64,000 nucleotides of DNA from the NCBI GenBank assembly GCA_016617855.1, contig JAECUM010006809.1, positions 57,920-121,919 of the forward strand, given 5' to 3'. Of this stretch, positions 10,108-20,973 are shown piece by piece. The stretch comes from Megalonaias nervosa. Taxonomy: Eukaryota; Mollusca; Bivalvia; Unionida; Unionidae. Under the pieces are notes generated by a model. It made no database searches, was not told the origin of the DNA, and worked only from the letters and a program-made list of their open reading frames with translations. Each line of letters starts with the position of its first letter. The first letter of the stretch is position 1. Made by a program: the position numbers and the translations under genes.

Positions 10108-11035
10108 GTGTCCTATGTTGAAAGACATGGGGATGGTGTCCTATGCTGTAGGATATTGGGATGGTGTCCTATGTTTAAGGATATGGGGATGGTGTCCAAT
10201 GTTGTAGGATTTGGGGATAGTGTCCCATGTTTTAAGATATGGTGATGGTGTCCTATGTTGTAGGATTTGGGGATGGGTCCTATGTTGTAGGATTTGGGGA
10301 TAGGGTCCTATGTGATATGGGGATGGTGTCCTGTGTTGTAGGATCTGGGAATGGTGTCCTATGTTGTAGGGTTTGAGGATGGTATCCTATGTTGTAGGAC
10401 ATGGTGATGAGGTCTTATGTTGTAGGATTTGGGGATGGTGTCCTGTGTTGTAGGACATGGGATGGTGTTCTATGTTGTAGGACATGGGGATGGTGTCCTG
10501 TGATGTAGGACATTGGGATGGTGTCCTATGCTGAAGGATATGGGGATGTCCTATGTCGTAGGATTAGTGGATAGTGTCCCATGTTGTAAGACATGGTGAT
10601 GGTGTCCTATGTTGTAGGATTTGGGGATGGGTCTATGTGACATGGGGATAGTGTCATGTGTTGTACGGTCTGGGAATGGAGTCCTTTATTGTAGGCTTTT
10701 GGGTTGGTATCCTATGTAGTAGGACATGGAGATGGGGTCCTATGTTGTGGGATTTGGGGATGAGGTCCTATGTTGTGGGATTTGGGGATGGTGTCCTGTG
10801 TTGTGGGACATGGGATGGTGTTCTATGTCGTAGGACATGGAGATGGGGTCCTATGTTGTAGGAGTTGATGGTGTCCTGTGTTGTAGGACATGGAGGGGGT
10901 CCTATGTTGTAGGAGTTGGTGATGGTGTCCTGTGTTGTAGGACATGGAGATGGGGTCCTATGTTGTAGGAGTTGGGGATGGGGTCCTATGTTGTAGGATT
11001 TGGGGATGAGATCCTATGTTGTAGAACATGGGAAT
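10108..11035. repeat. 28-30 bp G-rich minisatellite
   Basis: About 32 copies of 'gatggtgtcctatgttgtag' plus 'gatttggg'. One strand carries many GG and GGGG runs. Variants 'acatggagatgg' and 'gagttggggatgg' form short blocks at the right end, showing recent local expansion. The frame at 10,658-10,861 is a repeat artefact. Confidence 0.95.
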
Positions 11036-11764
11036 GGGGTAGAGATTCAAAGTCTTGGAGACAGGCAGTGTAACAAACTAACATGGAAGACACACTGGCT
11101 ATTGTTCTAAAAAAAGCAAGAGCATATTTTTCATGTTCTTTGGAAACCAAGCATTCTCTATCCCCAAAATCCCTGCCCAACTGCTAATTAAATGGCCAAC
11201 CCATATAGAAAAGACATTCAAAACCTGCTTGTTTAATTTATTTCAAACCTAATACTTTTGTCTGGACTTCATATTTGGTCTGGATTATTTCTGACACATT
11301 TCTGATAATGTCAACAGGTCCTCACAATGTACATGAAATGATCATTTTCTAAGATCACCTAAATTTGGCACACTAGAAAAGAAAATACCTTTGCAACAAA
11401 TTTGTTCAGATGTTAATCTTGACTTGTGAAGCCATGCAGCCCTTGCCTTGACAATTTCATGCAATCAGGCCCATTTCTAATTGTATACCAATTTCTCATT
11501 CAATTATTAATTGTTTGCCTTGTCATGAAGCTGTCAAAATGATATCCCAGCAAATTAGTACTTATTTTTAATATCTGAATGGCACACATCCTGTTAGTTT
11601 AATGACTCGGAAAATCTGCATTTTGGCTATTTTTATGCAGGTTTATCTTATTTGGGACTTGCCTATTTGCATGCAGGTTTGGCTTGTTTGGGACTTTTGT
11701 TGATGGTCCTGTTAAACACAACTACCACTGCTCTTCTAATAGATTGTCTTCAAGATATATGGTG
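11036..11764. other. Non-repetitive stretch
   Basis: Contains a short direct repeat near 11,635-11,695 ('tgcaggttt…gggactt', two copies). No gene is supported. Confidence 0.45.
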
Positions 11765-12167
11765 TTAATTTTTACAGTAAAAGTAGAAATATGGTGCAAT
11801 TTATAGTACAGGTAGAAATATGGTGTAATTTACAGTAAAGGTAGAAATATGGTGCAATTTACAGTACAGGTAGAAATATGGTATAATTTACAGTACTGGT
11901 AGAAATATGGTGCAATTTATAGTAAAGGTAGAAATATGGTGTAATTTACAGTAAAGGTAAAAATATGGTGTAATTTATATTAAGAGTAGAAATATGGTGT
12001 AATTTACAGTATAACTAGAACAAACATGGTGCAACTTACAATACAACTAGAAATATGGTACAAGTAACAGTACAACTAGAAATATGGTTTAATTTACAGT
12101 GTAACCAGAAATATGGTGTAACTTACAGTACAAGTCGAAATATGGTATAATTTACAGTATGTAACAG
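11765..12167. repeat. 29-bp satellite, block 1 of 3
   Basis: About 14 copies of 'tagaaatatggtgtaattta' plus 'cagtataac'. The same unit recurs at 18,052-18,667 and 19,777-19,955, so these blocks look like one ancestral array broken by later insertions. Confidence 0.93.
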
Positions 12168-12179
12168 AATGAATTTTGA

Positions 12180-12497
12180 GTGATTTGTGATTTAGATTTT
12201 TAACATAGCTTTAACAATTTTTCAGTCATATCGCTACGATGTCTGCAGTGCGACAGTTTATAGTGATGTCTAGCACTGGGGCATCATGCCGCAGACATGT
12301 AGTATGATGTCCCACCCAGTCACATTATCCTGACACCAGGCCGACCAGTCCTAACACTAACCTCTTAATGCTGAACGTCAAGCGAGGCAGCTGTTAGTAC
12401 ATTTTTTAAAGTCTTTGGTATGACTCGGCCGGGGTTCGAACCCGCGTCCTCCCGCATCCGAGGCGGACGCTCTAACCACTAGGCCACCGGAGCGGTC
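12180..12497 (-). mobile_element. SINE I, best-preserved copy, perfect 12-bp target duplication
   Basis: On the minus strand it starts with a tRNA-like head: A-box region 'ggtggcctagtggttagagc', anticodon-loop-like 'ctcggat', and B box 'gggttcgaacccc'. A central part follows ('gtgactgggtgggacatcat' when reversed), then 'ttgttaaagctatgttaaaa'. Perfect 12-bp duplications 'aatgaattttga' lie at 12,168-12,179 and 12,498-12,509. About 318 bp long. The conserved centre recalls molluscan SINE core domains, but I could not check the family name. It inserted at the edge of the 29-bp array. Confidence 0.93.
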
Positions 12498-13216
12498 AAT
12501 GAATTTTGAAGAAAAATGTTATTGCAATACATACAGGAGTCAATCTTATCATGTTCGGCGTTAAATATAACAACTGACTTTGCTGTATGGGCTTGGCCTG
12601 CAACAAATTACCTGCCTGAGATCAGGGTTGCATCTAGGGCGCGCGATCATGCAATTCCCCCCCCCCCCCATTTAAGATTTCCCACAAAATTATAATCCTA
12701 TGCAGGCAAATCATGCAAAATATAAGAATTGTGCACATTTTTTCATGAAGAATGCGTTATTTTATTTATTTTTTTTTGCTGTAAAATTCCCAGTTGTCAC
12801 TCTCTCTGAATATCTTGCACTTGTATAGTTGCAAATATGTCACATATTTCTGTGTCATGTACTCAATTCTGATTGGTTAATAAGAAAGGTCAGAAGAGCA
12901 TGTTTGATACAGAGGCTGGCTTGGTGGGACAAGGTGTTAAATGGCAAAATTAGTTAATACTCGGAGACACTTTTTTATTATTTTAGCAGTATGTAACACT
13001 TCTAATAACAAGTTTCTGTCAATAGGCACAATGACAGTGAACAAACACTTCCTTCAGCTAATCCCGTATCAGACGATGCTAGTCATGATGTGCTTTAAGA
13101 TGGCAGCGATGAAACTAAGGGTCCATCTAATGCCAAAAAAAAAAAAAGTACTCTTTCAATTCAGACTGGAAACAAAACTGAACATGGCTGGAAATGAATG
13201 AAAAAAATGAGATGCT

Positions 13217-14218
13217 TTGCAGATGGTATGTAAAAACTGGCAAAAAAGTTCTTTCACACTTGGAAATGCTAATTTCAGGACATCAACCCTTGACAGATAT
13301 GTTGAATTACCAGCTAACAAGCAGGCGATTCAGGATTTGAAACTAAGTGAAAATCTTAAAACTACATGCGTGGCAGCTATCAGCAAGAAATCTGAATCAA
13401 TTGCTCATGCTACGTCAGTTGTCTATTACTTGGCGAAGGAGAATATTGCTTCTCTAAAATATGGCTCACTGTTGGATTTTGTCGACTTTCTGGATGTTGG
13501 TGTTGAGAGTAGGAGGAAATGCAACATATTCATCAAGGGCTTCTGTAGAGGAATTTCAGGTAAGTGCTTTTATTTATTTACATTTTTTCTATTGAAATTT
13601 AGGTGGAAAAATGGTATATACTAACAAGCAACCAAAACAGGATCAGTTAGGTTCTGATCAGTGCATATCTTGAGGAATCCGTGTGTTACTAAAAAGAGCA
13701 CCAAGCATTGTGATCGGCCAATGAAACTGCATTCAGTAGCTCATCGTCATAACTGCCTGTCAATGTTTAATGGTGGATAACGTTTTTCTTTTTTAATCAA
13801 TCTGGATTATTGGTACCTGTTTCTTTTGTCATGAAATTCTTTCCTGCATAGACAGGCCACATTTCAGTATCACTATAACGGGTTTTCATGTGTTTGAAAT
13901 GATGATACAGTCGCTGTTGTTTGAATAATTTCCTGACCATGTAAGGAGTTGCTGTCGACACCGTGAAACCATACAGTAGTCAAATCCCACCGCTTGAAAC
14001 TTATATTAGGCTTTAGCAAATAAGTTATTATTATTACATGTATTTGCTCTGATGATCATCGCAGGAAATGACATTGACCCTGATCTGCTTATATCACAAC
14101 TGTGCATATATAGGGACCCATCAATGATGTATATAATACCAACGTTTTTTGTTTTCAAAATCATCATATACTGACGGGCATAATCACTTCCTTCAGTACT
14201 ATAATTGAATGACTTTAA

Positions 14219-14256
<38 letters not shown>

Positions 14257-16032
14257 AGTGCCATATTATTTTAGCATCTAAACACCTTGATGGTGAGGAC
14301 TGAATTATCACAAGGCAACATCCTTAGACACTCCATGGTCTTAGGTTAAGGTTCTTGCAGAATTTGCATCTGATTTTGGTCATTAACTTTGGGGGTTTTT
14401 TTAATATATTTGTTTTACATTTCTCAAATACTTTAATAATAATAATAAAATACTTTTATACTTTGATTTATCATCGAGCTTTATTTTTTTCTAGGATTGC
14501 ATTGCAACAGTGATAGAATCTGAGTTAATGCAAAAAGTATGATGTAGTCCATTCATTAACATTGTAATTGATGAGAGTACAGACATTTCCAATACCAAGA
14601 AGCTGGTCATTTATGCCAGAATCATTGAACTAACCATGTTTGTTTCTACAACTCATTTTCTTGGTAATGTGTCAGTGGAAGGCCAATCACACACTGCTGA
14701 AGTTCTTTTCAAAGAAGTTGTCCAGTTCTTGAAAAGGAAGAAATTCCTCTTGAAAAAGTTGTTGGTTTTGGCAGTGATGGGGCATCAGTGATGACAGGTC
14801 ACAAAAGTGGTGTAGCAACACGGTTCAAGGAGAAAAGCCCTCACATGATCAGCATTCATTGTATGGCTCATAGATTGAATTTGTGTACCTCTCATGCATC
14901 AAGAAACATTCCATACCTCAAGGAAACCTTTGAAGGCACAGTTAAAGACCTGTACTATTTTTTTAATAAATCTGCCAAAAGAACAGCTGAACTGAAGGAA
15001 ATCCAGAAAGTTCTGGACAGTCCTCAACTGAAAGTCAGAGAGGTGCATGCAATTAGATGGTTGACATTTTATGATGCATTATATGCAATTTTTCATAATT
15101 GGGAGGCTCTCATGAATTATCTCAAAAGTATAACAAGACAAAAGAGTGAATAAACTCATAGACTATAGATTTGTGGCATGCATGAATATTATGATGAATA
15201 TCATACCTCACTTACCACAGCTAAATATGCTTTTACAGAAATCTGACTTAGATATAGCAGCTTTGTCACCAGCACTTGATATTTTGAATTCTACCTTACA
15301 GAAAGCAGACACAGGAAAATCCTATCACCAGACCTGTATGTCTGAAAAATTGAATCATCTAAGGATGGAGACAAAACTAATGTCACTACAATGGTGTTGA
15401 ACTCATGTTACACAGGAGCACACTGAACAAAGTTTCAGATGATGTGTCTAACCTTCACCACAAGTTTGTTACAAATTTGCAGGTGGAGATGGCTGCAAGA
15501 TTTCCAAAGAGCAGCACACAGGTGGCAACAGCATTTGAGGTTCTCGGTCTACGTAACCTCACATTCCTATCTTCTGAAGAACAAGAAATGTATGGTTATG
15601 ACAAGATAAAAATTCTCTGTGATCATGTTGGTCAGGAGAAGAAATCAAAAGAAGCTTTCAGACCCCCTTTGTGTGACCCAAAACATGTTTTGACAGAGTG
15701 GTCTCTTGCTAAGACTATCATTGCAAGAGAAATGTACCCTAGAGACAAAATGTGTGGATTCTGGCAGATTGTACATCAACATCATGCAGACACATTTCCA
15801 AATCTTCTTCAAGCAGCATCAGTGGCCATGGTTATGCCATACCAAACTGTTGACTGTGAGAGAATTCAGCAATCAAAATCGAACCAAAACTTCTGGAAGA
15901 AGCTGTCTAGAAGAAAAGGTTCTCAACAGACTCATGATTTCAATTGTAGGACCTCCTCTGAGAGACTTCAACTTTAACAAGGCATTGGTAGAGTGGATGA
16001 TGAGGAAGGACAGGAGGCTATTTAGGAAATAG
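13217..16032 (+). pseudogene. hAT-family transposase pseudogene (ZNF862/C17orf113-like type)
   Basis: The order of motifs is that of hAT transposases. First is an N-terminal zinc-finger-like tail ('NANFRTSTLDRYVE'), then 'INIVIDESTDIS' with the first catalytic Asp near 14,565, 'VVGFGSDGASVMTG' near 14,775, 'SIHCMAHRLNL' near 14,850, 'AIRWLTFYDAL' near 15,055, and a C-terminal dimerisation part ('MPYQTVDCER', then 'LNRLMISIVGP' near 15,930). A likely intron runs from 13,560 (CAG|GTAAGT) to 14,494 (tttttttctag). Lesions: frame shifts near 13,508, 14,740, 15,147, 15,395 and 15,862, and an in-frame TGA at 14,540-14,542. The start is lost or degraded, since 13,217 is only where the open frame begins. 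Non-functional as it stands. Confidence 0.93.
14223..14252. repeat. (AG)n microsatellite in the hAT intron
   Basis: About 15 AG repeats inside the probable intron of the hAT transposase gene. Confidence 0.93.
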
Positions 16033-16395
16033 TATCATATTTGCAGAATAATGCAGTGTCACAATTACAGTCAGTCTGGATGCAAATGCATATAAGTTTC
16101 AGTTAAAAGTTAACGGTTACAGAAACTGTATACCGGGTATATACTTCCCCTAATTCATTTTGAGCTTTGGACTTTTTCTTAAAAATTATTTTTTCTCATC
16201 CATGGAAGGAAAATATGTGCTCTTCTGATCTTTCTAATTATGAATTTGTAACCAATCAGAATTGAACATGTGACACACAGGAAGTACATGACACTGTTTT
16301 TTAAGATTGGCCAGGAGTGACACTATTTAGTCTATGGTTTGATTCTTTAATGGTTAGTGTGTAGACAGAATCCTAGATGCAACCCTGCCTGAGAT

Positions 16396-16743
16396 GGTTA
16401 ACCTTCCTTGTTGGGGGCACGATTGGATTTTTAATCAGGACTTGCAGGGATAATGGTCCAACAGATATGTTAACTTGGGGTTAAGTAGAGGAAAATGTCA
16501 AAGTAGAGACAATCCAGAGACAACTTGTGACATTTGAAAATCAGTGTCATGAGTTTTTCCAGACTAGCTATTAATATAGGCCCAACTGAGAGAATTATTC
16601 TAACTTTAATGGGTGTGTTAAACTTTTGGCAGTTGGATAAAGTCAATTCTGACTCGCGAAGCTAAATGAAGGATGTGGGTCTCCCAGACAAAATTCATAG
16701 TTTCAAGTATTCTTCCTCACAAAATTAGTATAAGTTTCTGCAG
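16396..16743. other. Stretch right of the hAT element
   Basis: No element is recognised. Its right end, 'taagtttctgcag' at 16,731-16,743, reads as a splice acceptor for the open frame that follows. Confidence 0.4.
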
Positions 16744-16885
16744 GAGGGCAAGAAGTTGGCTTCTAGTTCAGCAAAAAGTACTTTTTTTTGTTACACTGTC
16801 CAAAGGACAGGTGTCTGGAAAGTTGAGGACAGGGGAAGAGAGATTTGGCTTCATAGGAAAGGAAGCGAGTCATACATTGCACAAG
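16744..16885 (+). CDS. Candidate exon fragment, unknown protein
   Basis: After the acceptor 'tttctgcag' there are 47 open codons and then G|GTACAG. The reading includes 'STFFCYTVQRTGVWKVEDRG' and 'REIWLHRKGSESYIAQ', rich in charged and aromatic residues and not repetitive. It could be an exon of an older mobile element that interrupts the 29-bp satellite and in which the hAT is nested, or of a host gene. Reading on past the donor also stays open for about 40 codons, so the exon end is not certain. No family recognised. Confidence 0.35.
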
Positions 16886-17553
16886 GTACAGTCTCAATCA
16901 CCTACAATAAGTTCATTGATAGACGTTTTAATTATTTGTTGAATTTGTTCTTTTTAAATTCATACATCAATTTTCCACAAGTTCAGAAGTTAATAGTTTG
17001 CATGCATTTGTCTTGAATGTAATAGGAATCATGTATCCTAAGAATTTTTCATGCATTACTTCTGACACAAATCATGTGAATAATTAAATTCATAGCTTAC
17101 ATTATATATATCACGTATGGTAAGAACTGATTTTCTATGTCTGGAAATGTATATCAATGAATTGCTAGTTAGCAAGTAATGTAGCTGGGACATGGAGTGA
17201 AGTCCATTAATTCATTTGTGTAAATAAGTTCTAAATTCTTTTCAGGTGAGAAATTGGCACATGATGACTAAGGTAGACCAGTTAGTGATTCATAGCCCAC
17301 TGGGGTGCAGTATTAGTTACTAAGATGTCTAGTTTAGTTATTGTTCCAGTTATGAATGCAGCTAGCAGCTAGGAAAATGACATTAATTTTATGAGGATAT
17401 GGTTATGTGTATATCAGGTTGCTAACTGACCATACTAGTCAACCTTTTGGGTTACAATATGATGATATCTGACATAACAAGACTGGGAATATTGTTCGAC
17501 ACCAGAAAAGAAAAACCTGACAAATATTTAGGTTGCATTTTATTTCTTTGAAG
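16886..17553. other. Possible intron, AT-rich
   Basis: No array or element was seen. It ends in a pyrimidine-rich acceptor-like run, 'cattttatttctttgaag'. Confidence 0.35.
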
Positions 17554-17706
17554 GAAAAAACAGCTTCATATGTGTATCATGCAGAGGAATGGAGAACAGA
17601 AAACCAGGTTGCAGCTGATGAGCTGGAAGAGGCAGGAGATATAAAGAAAAGAGGAAAGGAATATGGCAACTCTGACCTCTCACCAACACTGACTGTGAGA
17701 GGCTGA
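17554..17706 (+). CDS. Candidate terminal exon, unknown protein
   Basis: After a good acceptor ('ttttatttctttgaag') a frame of 50 codons runs to TGA. It reads 'EKTASYVYHAEEWRTENQVA' then 'ADELEEAGDIKKRGKEYGNS' and ends 'DLSPTLTVRG'. The acidic, helix-like composition is far from the AT-rich background. It needs phase 0 from the previous exon, while the exon at 16,744 ends in phase 1, so either an exon between them is missed or they do not join. No family recognised. Confidence 0.35.
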   Translation, partial: EKTASYVYHAEEWRTENQVAADELEEAGDIKKRGKEYGNSDLSPTLTVRG

Positions 17707-18051
17707 GCAAATGAGTTTGATCATTCACTTGATTCTATGATGAAATTTGTTTTATTAGTATAACAGAATGGTTAATTGCATTTCTTATAAATTTTGTAAT
17801 TCTATTTCTAAGAGAAAGTGTATCATTCAAATGTCATGTTCAATTTCATTTTATCTAACTGATCAAACTGTCATATTTCATATATGGGGGCTCCTGTTGT
17901 TCCATTATATTTCTCTGCTCAGATCTGTTATTCCATCCACTAATTTCATATTTTATGTTATTAATTACACAATCCAGGCAATAACACTGTCGTCAATAAT
18001 ATCCTGGATAACGATACCCAAACCAAAGGCGCCATAACAAGTGGACAGCCC
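17707..18051. other. AT-rich stretch before satellite block 2
   Basis: No feature seen. The plus-strand frame at 17,768-18,037 is hydrophobic because the DNA is T-rich, and it has no motif. Confidence 0.4.
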
Positions 18052-18667
18052 TAACACAATATAACTAGAAATATGATTTATCTTAGAGTGCAACTAGAAA
18101 TATGGTTTAATTTACAGCATAACTAGAAAATGGTGTAATTCACAGTACAATTAGAAATAAGGTGTAAAGTACAGTATAACTAGAAATATGGTTTAACTTA
18201 GTGCAACTAGGAATATAGTGTAATTTACAGTGCAACCAGGAATATGGTGTAATTTACAGTATAACTAGAAATATGATGTAATTTACAGTATAACTAGAAA
18301 TATGGTGTAATTTACAGTATAACTAGAAATATGGTGTAAAATCTACAGTATAAAAAAAAATGGTGCAATTTACAGTATAACTAGAAATATGGTGCAATCT
18401 ACAGTATAACTAGAAATATGGTGTAATTTACAGTATTACTAGAAATATGGTGTAATTTACAGTATAACTACAAATATGGTGTAATCTACAGTATAACTAG
18501 AAATAAGGTGTAATAACAGTATAACTAAAAAATATGGTGTAATCTACAGTATAACAAAAAATATGGTGTAATTTACAGTATAACTAGAAATATGGTGTAA
18601 TTTACAGTATAACTAGAGATAAGATGTCATTTACAGTGTAACTATAAATAAGGTGTAATCTACAGTA
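18052..18667. repeat. 29-bp satellite, block 2 of 3
   Basis: About 21 copies of 'tagaaatatggtgtaattta' plus 'cagtataac', more uniform than block 1. Its last unit stops abruptly at 'cagtat', where the next element begins. Confidence 0.94.
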
Positions 18668-19774
18668 TCCACTGTTTTCATGTCACATCACAAAACGTGT
18701 GTAATTTCATACCCGCCATTTTGATACCCAAGCCACGTACAATGACACCTAACAAGACTGTTATTCCCACATAAATGCAAAGACATTTCTCATTTTGTGA
18801 GCAAGAAAGAAAATCCTACTACATCACATTCTGTTGGGTATGTCAGCCGCATGAGACTTAATGCATGTCTTTCCCTTTTTTTCTTCAAGTAAACGTTTAA
18901 ATTTCAACCATCTTTGTTATTCTTTCATAAACAAACAGATCCATCAATAAACAAATGGATACACAAACAAGTAGAAACGTAATGATTTTCAATTTTCATA
19001 GGCTGAAAACAGTCGTTTGGTCGTTATTCAAATTTAAAAAGCCAATCATTAATACATAATTTCATATTTCTAAAAGCATTTCAAGAAACTCAGTTTTGAC
19101 ATTCCGCACAAGGTGATGTTCTGTTAGGAACATGTTTCATTTTAATAAACTCAAGATGAAACTTTTTTGAACGTTTGTCACTTTTATTCAGTATCATTGG
19201 ACGTCCAGTAATACAAAAACAATATTTGACCATACTAATTAAAATTGGTTTGTCAGCTGTCTATTGGCAATAGCACTTCTTTTCACAAAAAGTATTTGTA
19301 CATAAAAGTTCTGGCATAATACATATGCTATGAAATTTTCATTCCGTAACTGATATTGTATCCCGATGATCTATATCTGGAAATGGAAATACTCTTTCAG
19401 GATGACAATCTTAGGGACATCATACAAAATAGTAAAAAATATGAATATTGTCTGTTTGTCAAAAATAACTGCATTTCTATTTTATAGCAATATGCATGAT
19501 TACGGTTCAACTTCACTCTTCTGTCTTTCGATATAAGCCAGGGAACTTCCAGCTTTATTTTTACTTTCGAGGCTTAATTTCATATACAATCTATGTATTA
19601 TTTCAATAAAGTAAATATCCTTATCGACAATTAAATTAGATTTATATCTTGAATATATGTGATGACTGATGTTGACAGAAGTTTGTTAGGGACTCAAAAT
19701 GGAAGCACAAGGTGCGTGCACGTTGCTTTGTGGGTATTTGCATACACAATCATGACGTCTGTGAAAACAACCCA
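18668..19774. mobile_element. Non-autonomous DNA element, about 1.1 kb, inside the 29-bp satellite
   Basis: The satellite breaks at 'cagtat' and resumes at 'ataactag'. Between them lies about 1,107 bp whose ends match when one is reversed: 'tccactgttttca' at the left and 'tgggttgttttca' at the right, with further agreement inside ('ccattttgatacccaa' against 'ccattttgagtcccta'). The target duplication is 2 bp (TA, or AT if the ends are shifted by one), as in Tc1/mariner- or pogo-like elements. No reading frame of interest. Confidence 0.7.
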
Positions 19775-19776
19775 TA

Positions 19777-19955
19777 ACTAGAAATATGGTGTAATTTACA
19801 GTATAACTAGAAACATGGTTTAATTGACAGTGCAACCAGAATTATGTAATTTACAGTACAAATAGAAATATGGTGTAATCTACAGTATAACTAGAAATAA
19901 TGTGTAAATTACAACTAGAAATATGGTGTAATTTACAGCACAACCAGAAATACCT
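19777..19955. repeat. 29-bp satellite, block 3 of 3
   Basis: Six copies of the same unit as blocks 1 and 2, more diverged at the right edge. Confidence 0.92.
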
Positions 19956-20108
19956 ATTTCCCAATGCACTGTGAAATGTATATACTGAAAAACTGCGTGA
20001 CACAAGAAATACTGAAGCAATCTGAAAAGTACAAATAATTTTTCTAAAAAAACCCAACTATATCGCTGTTTTCTGACATGATATTGACAACTACCCATAA
20101 TTCTATTA

Positions 20109-20971
20109 CAATAAACCACCAATTTTCCGGCACCCTTGGTTCCAAAGCCTTGCCAGATTAACAGATTTGCCAGGCCAACCGAGGTCATGCATCACTAATA
20201 TTATGCAGTTTCATATGCATTATACACCTGCTCAGGATTGAGGTGCTCATCAACTACAAGCTTCTGAAATTCATCCACATACTCGGCAACTTCTTCGTGG
20301 TCTACAGACTGTTTTTCTCCACACACTTTATGCATGGAAATTCCATGACGCTTCTTGAACCTTTGAAGCCATCCTTCACTATAGTCACACTCATGTTCTA
20401 CTTTAAGTTCTTTATGAAACAACTGAGCCTGGTCCATTACCATCCTGCTTGACAAGTCCATTCCATCACTCTGACATTGTCTAAACCATTCCATCATATC
20501 TTGGTCATGCTCAGTACTTTCTCAGTAGCAGTTTTTCTAATGTTCATTCACTTCTTGGAATCATGGTCTGAATTGAATTTCAATATTTTGTCCCTCTGCT
20601 TCTTAATATTGTAAACAGTTAATGAACCATATGTGTCACACAGCTTTCGCACGAAAACACCACGGTCCAGTTATTTCAACAGTTCTACTTTATCTTGTAT
20701 CGATATTGACTGGTGTTTAAGCTTGACACCACCACTGACACTGGCATCTTTCTTAGAAGCCATAGCTAGGGTTAAATGTAAGTAAAATAACCTAAGAATT
20801 GCACAAAATACAGGCATCACCATCGACAACTGCAGTGTAAATAATCCAAGTGAGTCCGTGCCCAGTAAACTAATTTGGCGATGTCTGGAATTTCAAGTGC
20901 CCTCTCATAATTTTATCTGGACTAAAAGAGGTGCCAGACCATCCGTTGCTGGAAAATCTGTGGTTTACCTG
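20109..20971 (-). mobile_element. pogo/Tigger-type element, deletion derivative
   Basis: The ends agree as inverted repeats: left 'caataaaccaccaattttcc', reversed right 'caggtaaaccacagattttc'. TA dinucleotides lie outside both (20,107-20,108 and 20,972-20,973), the expected pogo/mariner target. The 863-bp element keeps the start of the transposase and lacks the catalytic DDE part entirely, so it cannot move itself. Confidence 0.83.
20201..20763 (-). pseudogene. pogo/Tigger transposase, N-terminal DNA-binding half only
   Basis: It starts at an ATG at 20,763 ('MASKKDASVSGG'). 'GSLTVYNIKKQRDKILKF' is the first helix-turn-helix (CENP-B N-terminal type). The second, CENPB/Tc5-type domain includes 'MMEWFRQCQSDG' and 'GWLQRFKKRHGIS'. 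The frame ends soon after 'VYNAYETA', just where the catalytic part should begin. Lesions: TAA at 20,671-20,673, TGA at 20,548-20,550 and a frame shift near 20,510. Confidence 0.88.
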
Positions 20972-20973
20972 TA

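Larger units (their letters stand above)
12623..16387 (+). mobile_element. hAT DNA transposon, complete ends, coding-dead
   Basis: The element is 3,765 bp. Its ends are a perfect 16-bp inverted repeat, 'cagggttgcatctagg' at 12,623-12,638 and its complement at 16,372-16,387. It is flanked by a perfect 8-bp duplication, 'cctgagat' (12,615-12,622 and 16,388-16,395). Longer subterminal inverted repeats are visible around 12,855-12,905 and 16,215-16,300 ('aattctgattggtt' and its complement, 'cagaagagca' and its complement). It carries one transposase-like gene broken in several places. The intact ends suggest it could be mobilised only if an active hAT transposase existed elsewhere. Confidence 0.95.

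Noticed and set aside
12420..12497. Possible tRNA gene (good A and B boxes).
   Set aside because: It is the head of a SINE I bracketed by a 12-bp target duplication; the acceptor stem does not close.
12941..13201. 86-codon frame inside the hAT element.
   Set aside because: Not in the frame of the transposase motifs and without a recognisable domain; it probably covers decayed N-terminal sequence in the wrong frame.
17540..17728. Minus-strand frame of 62 codons.
   Set aside because: The plus strand of the same segment gives a more protein-like reading with a splice acceptor and stop.
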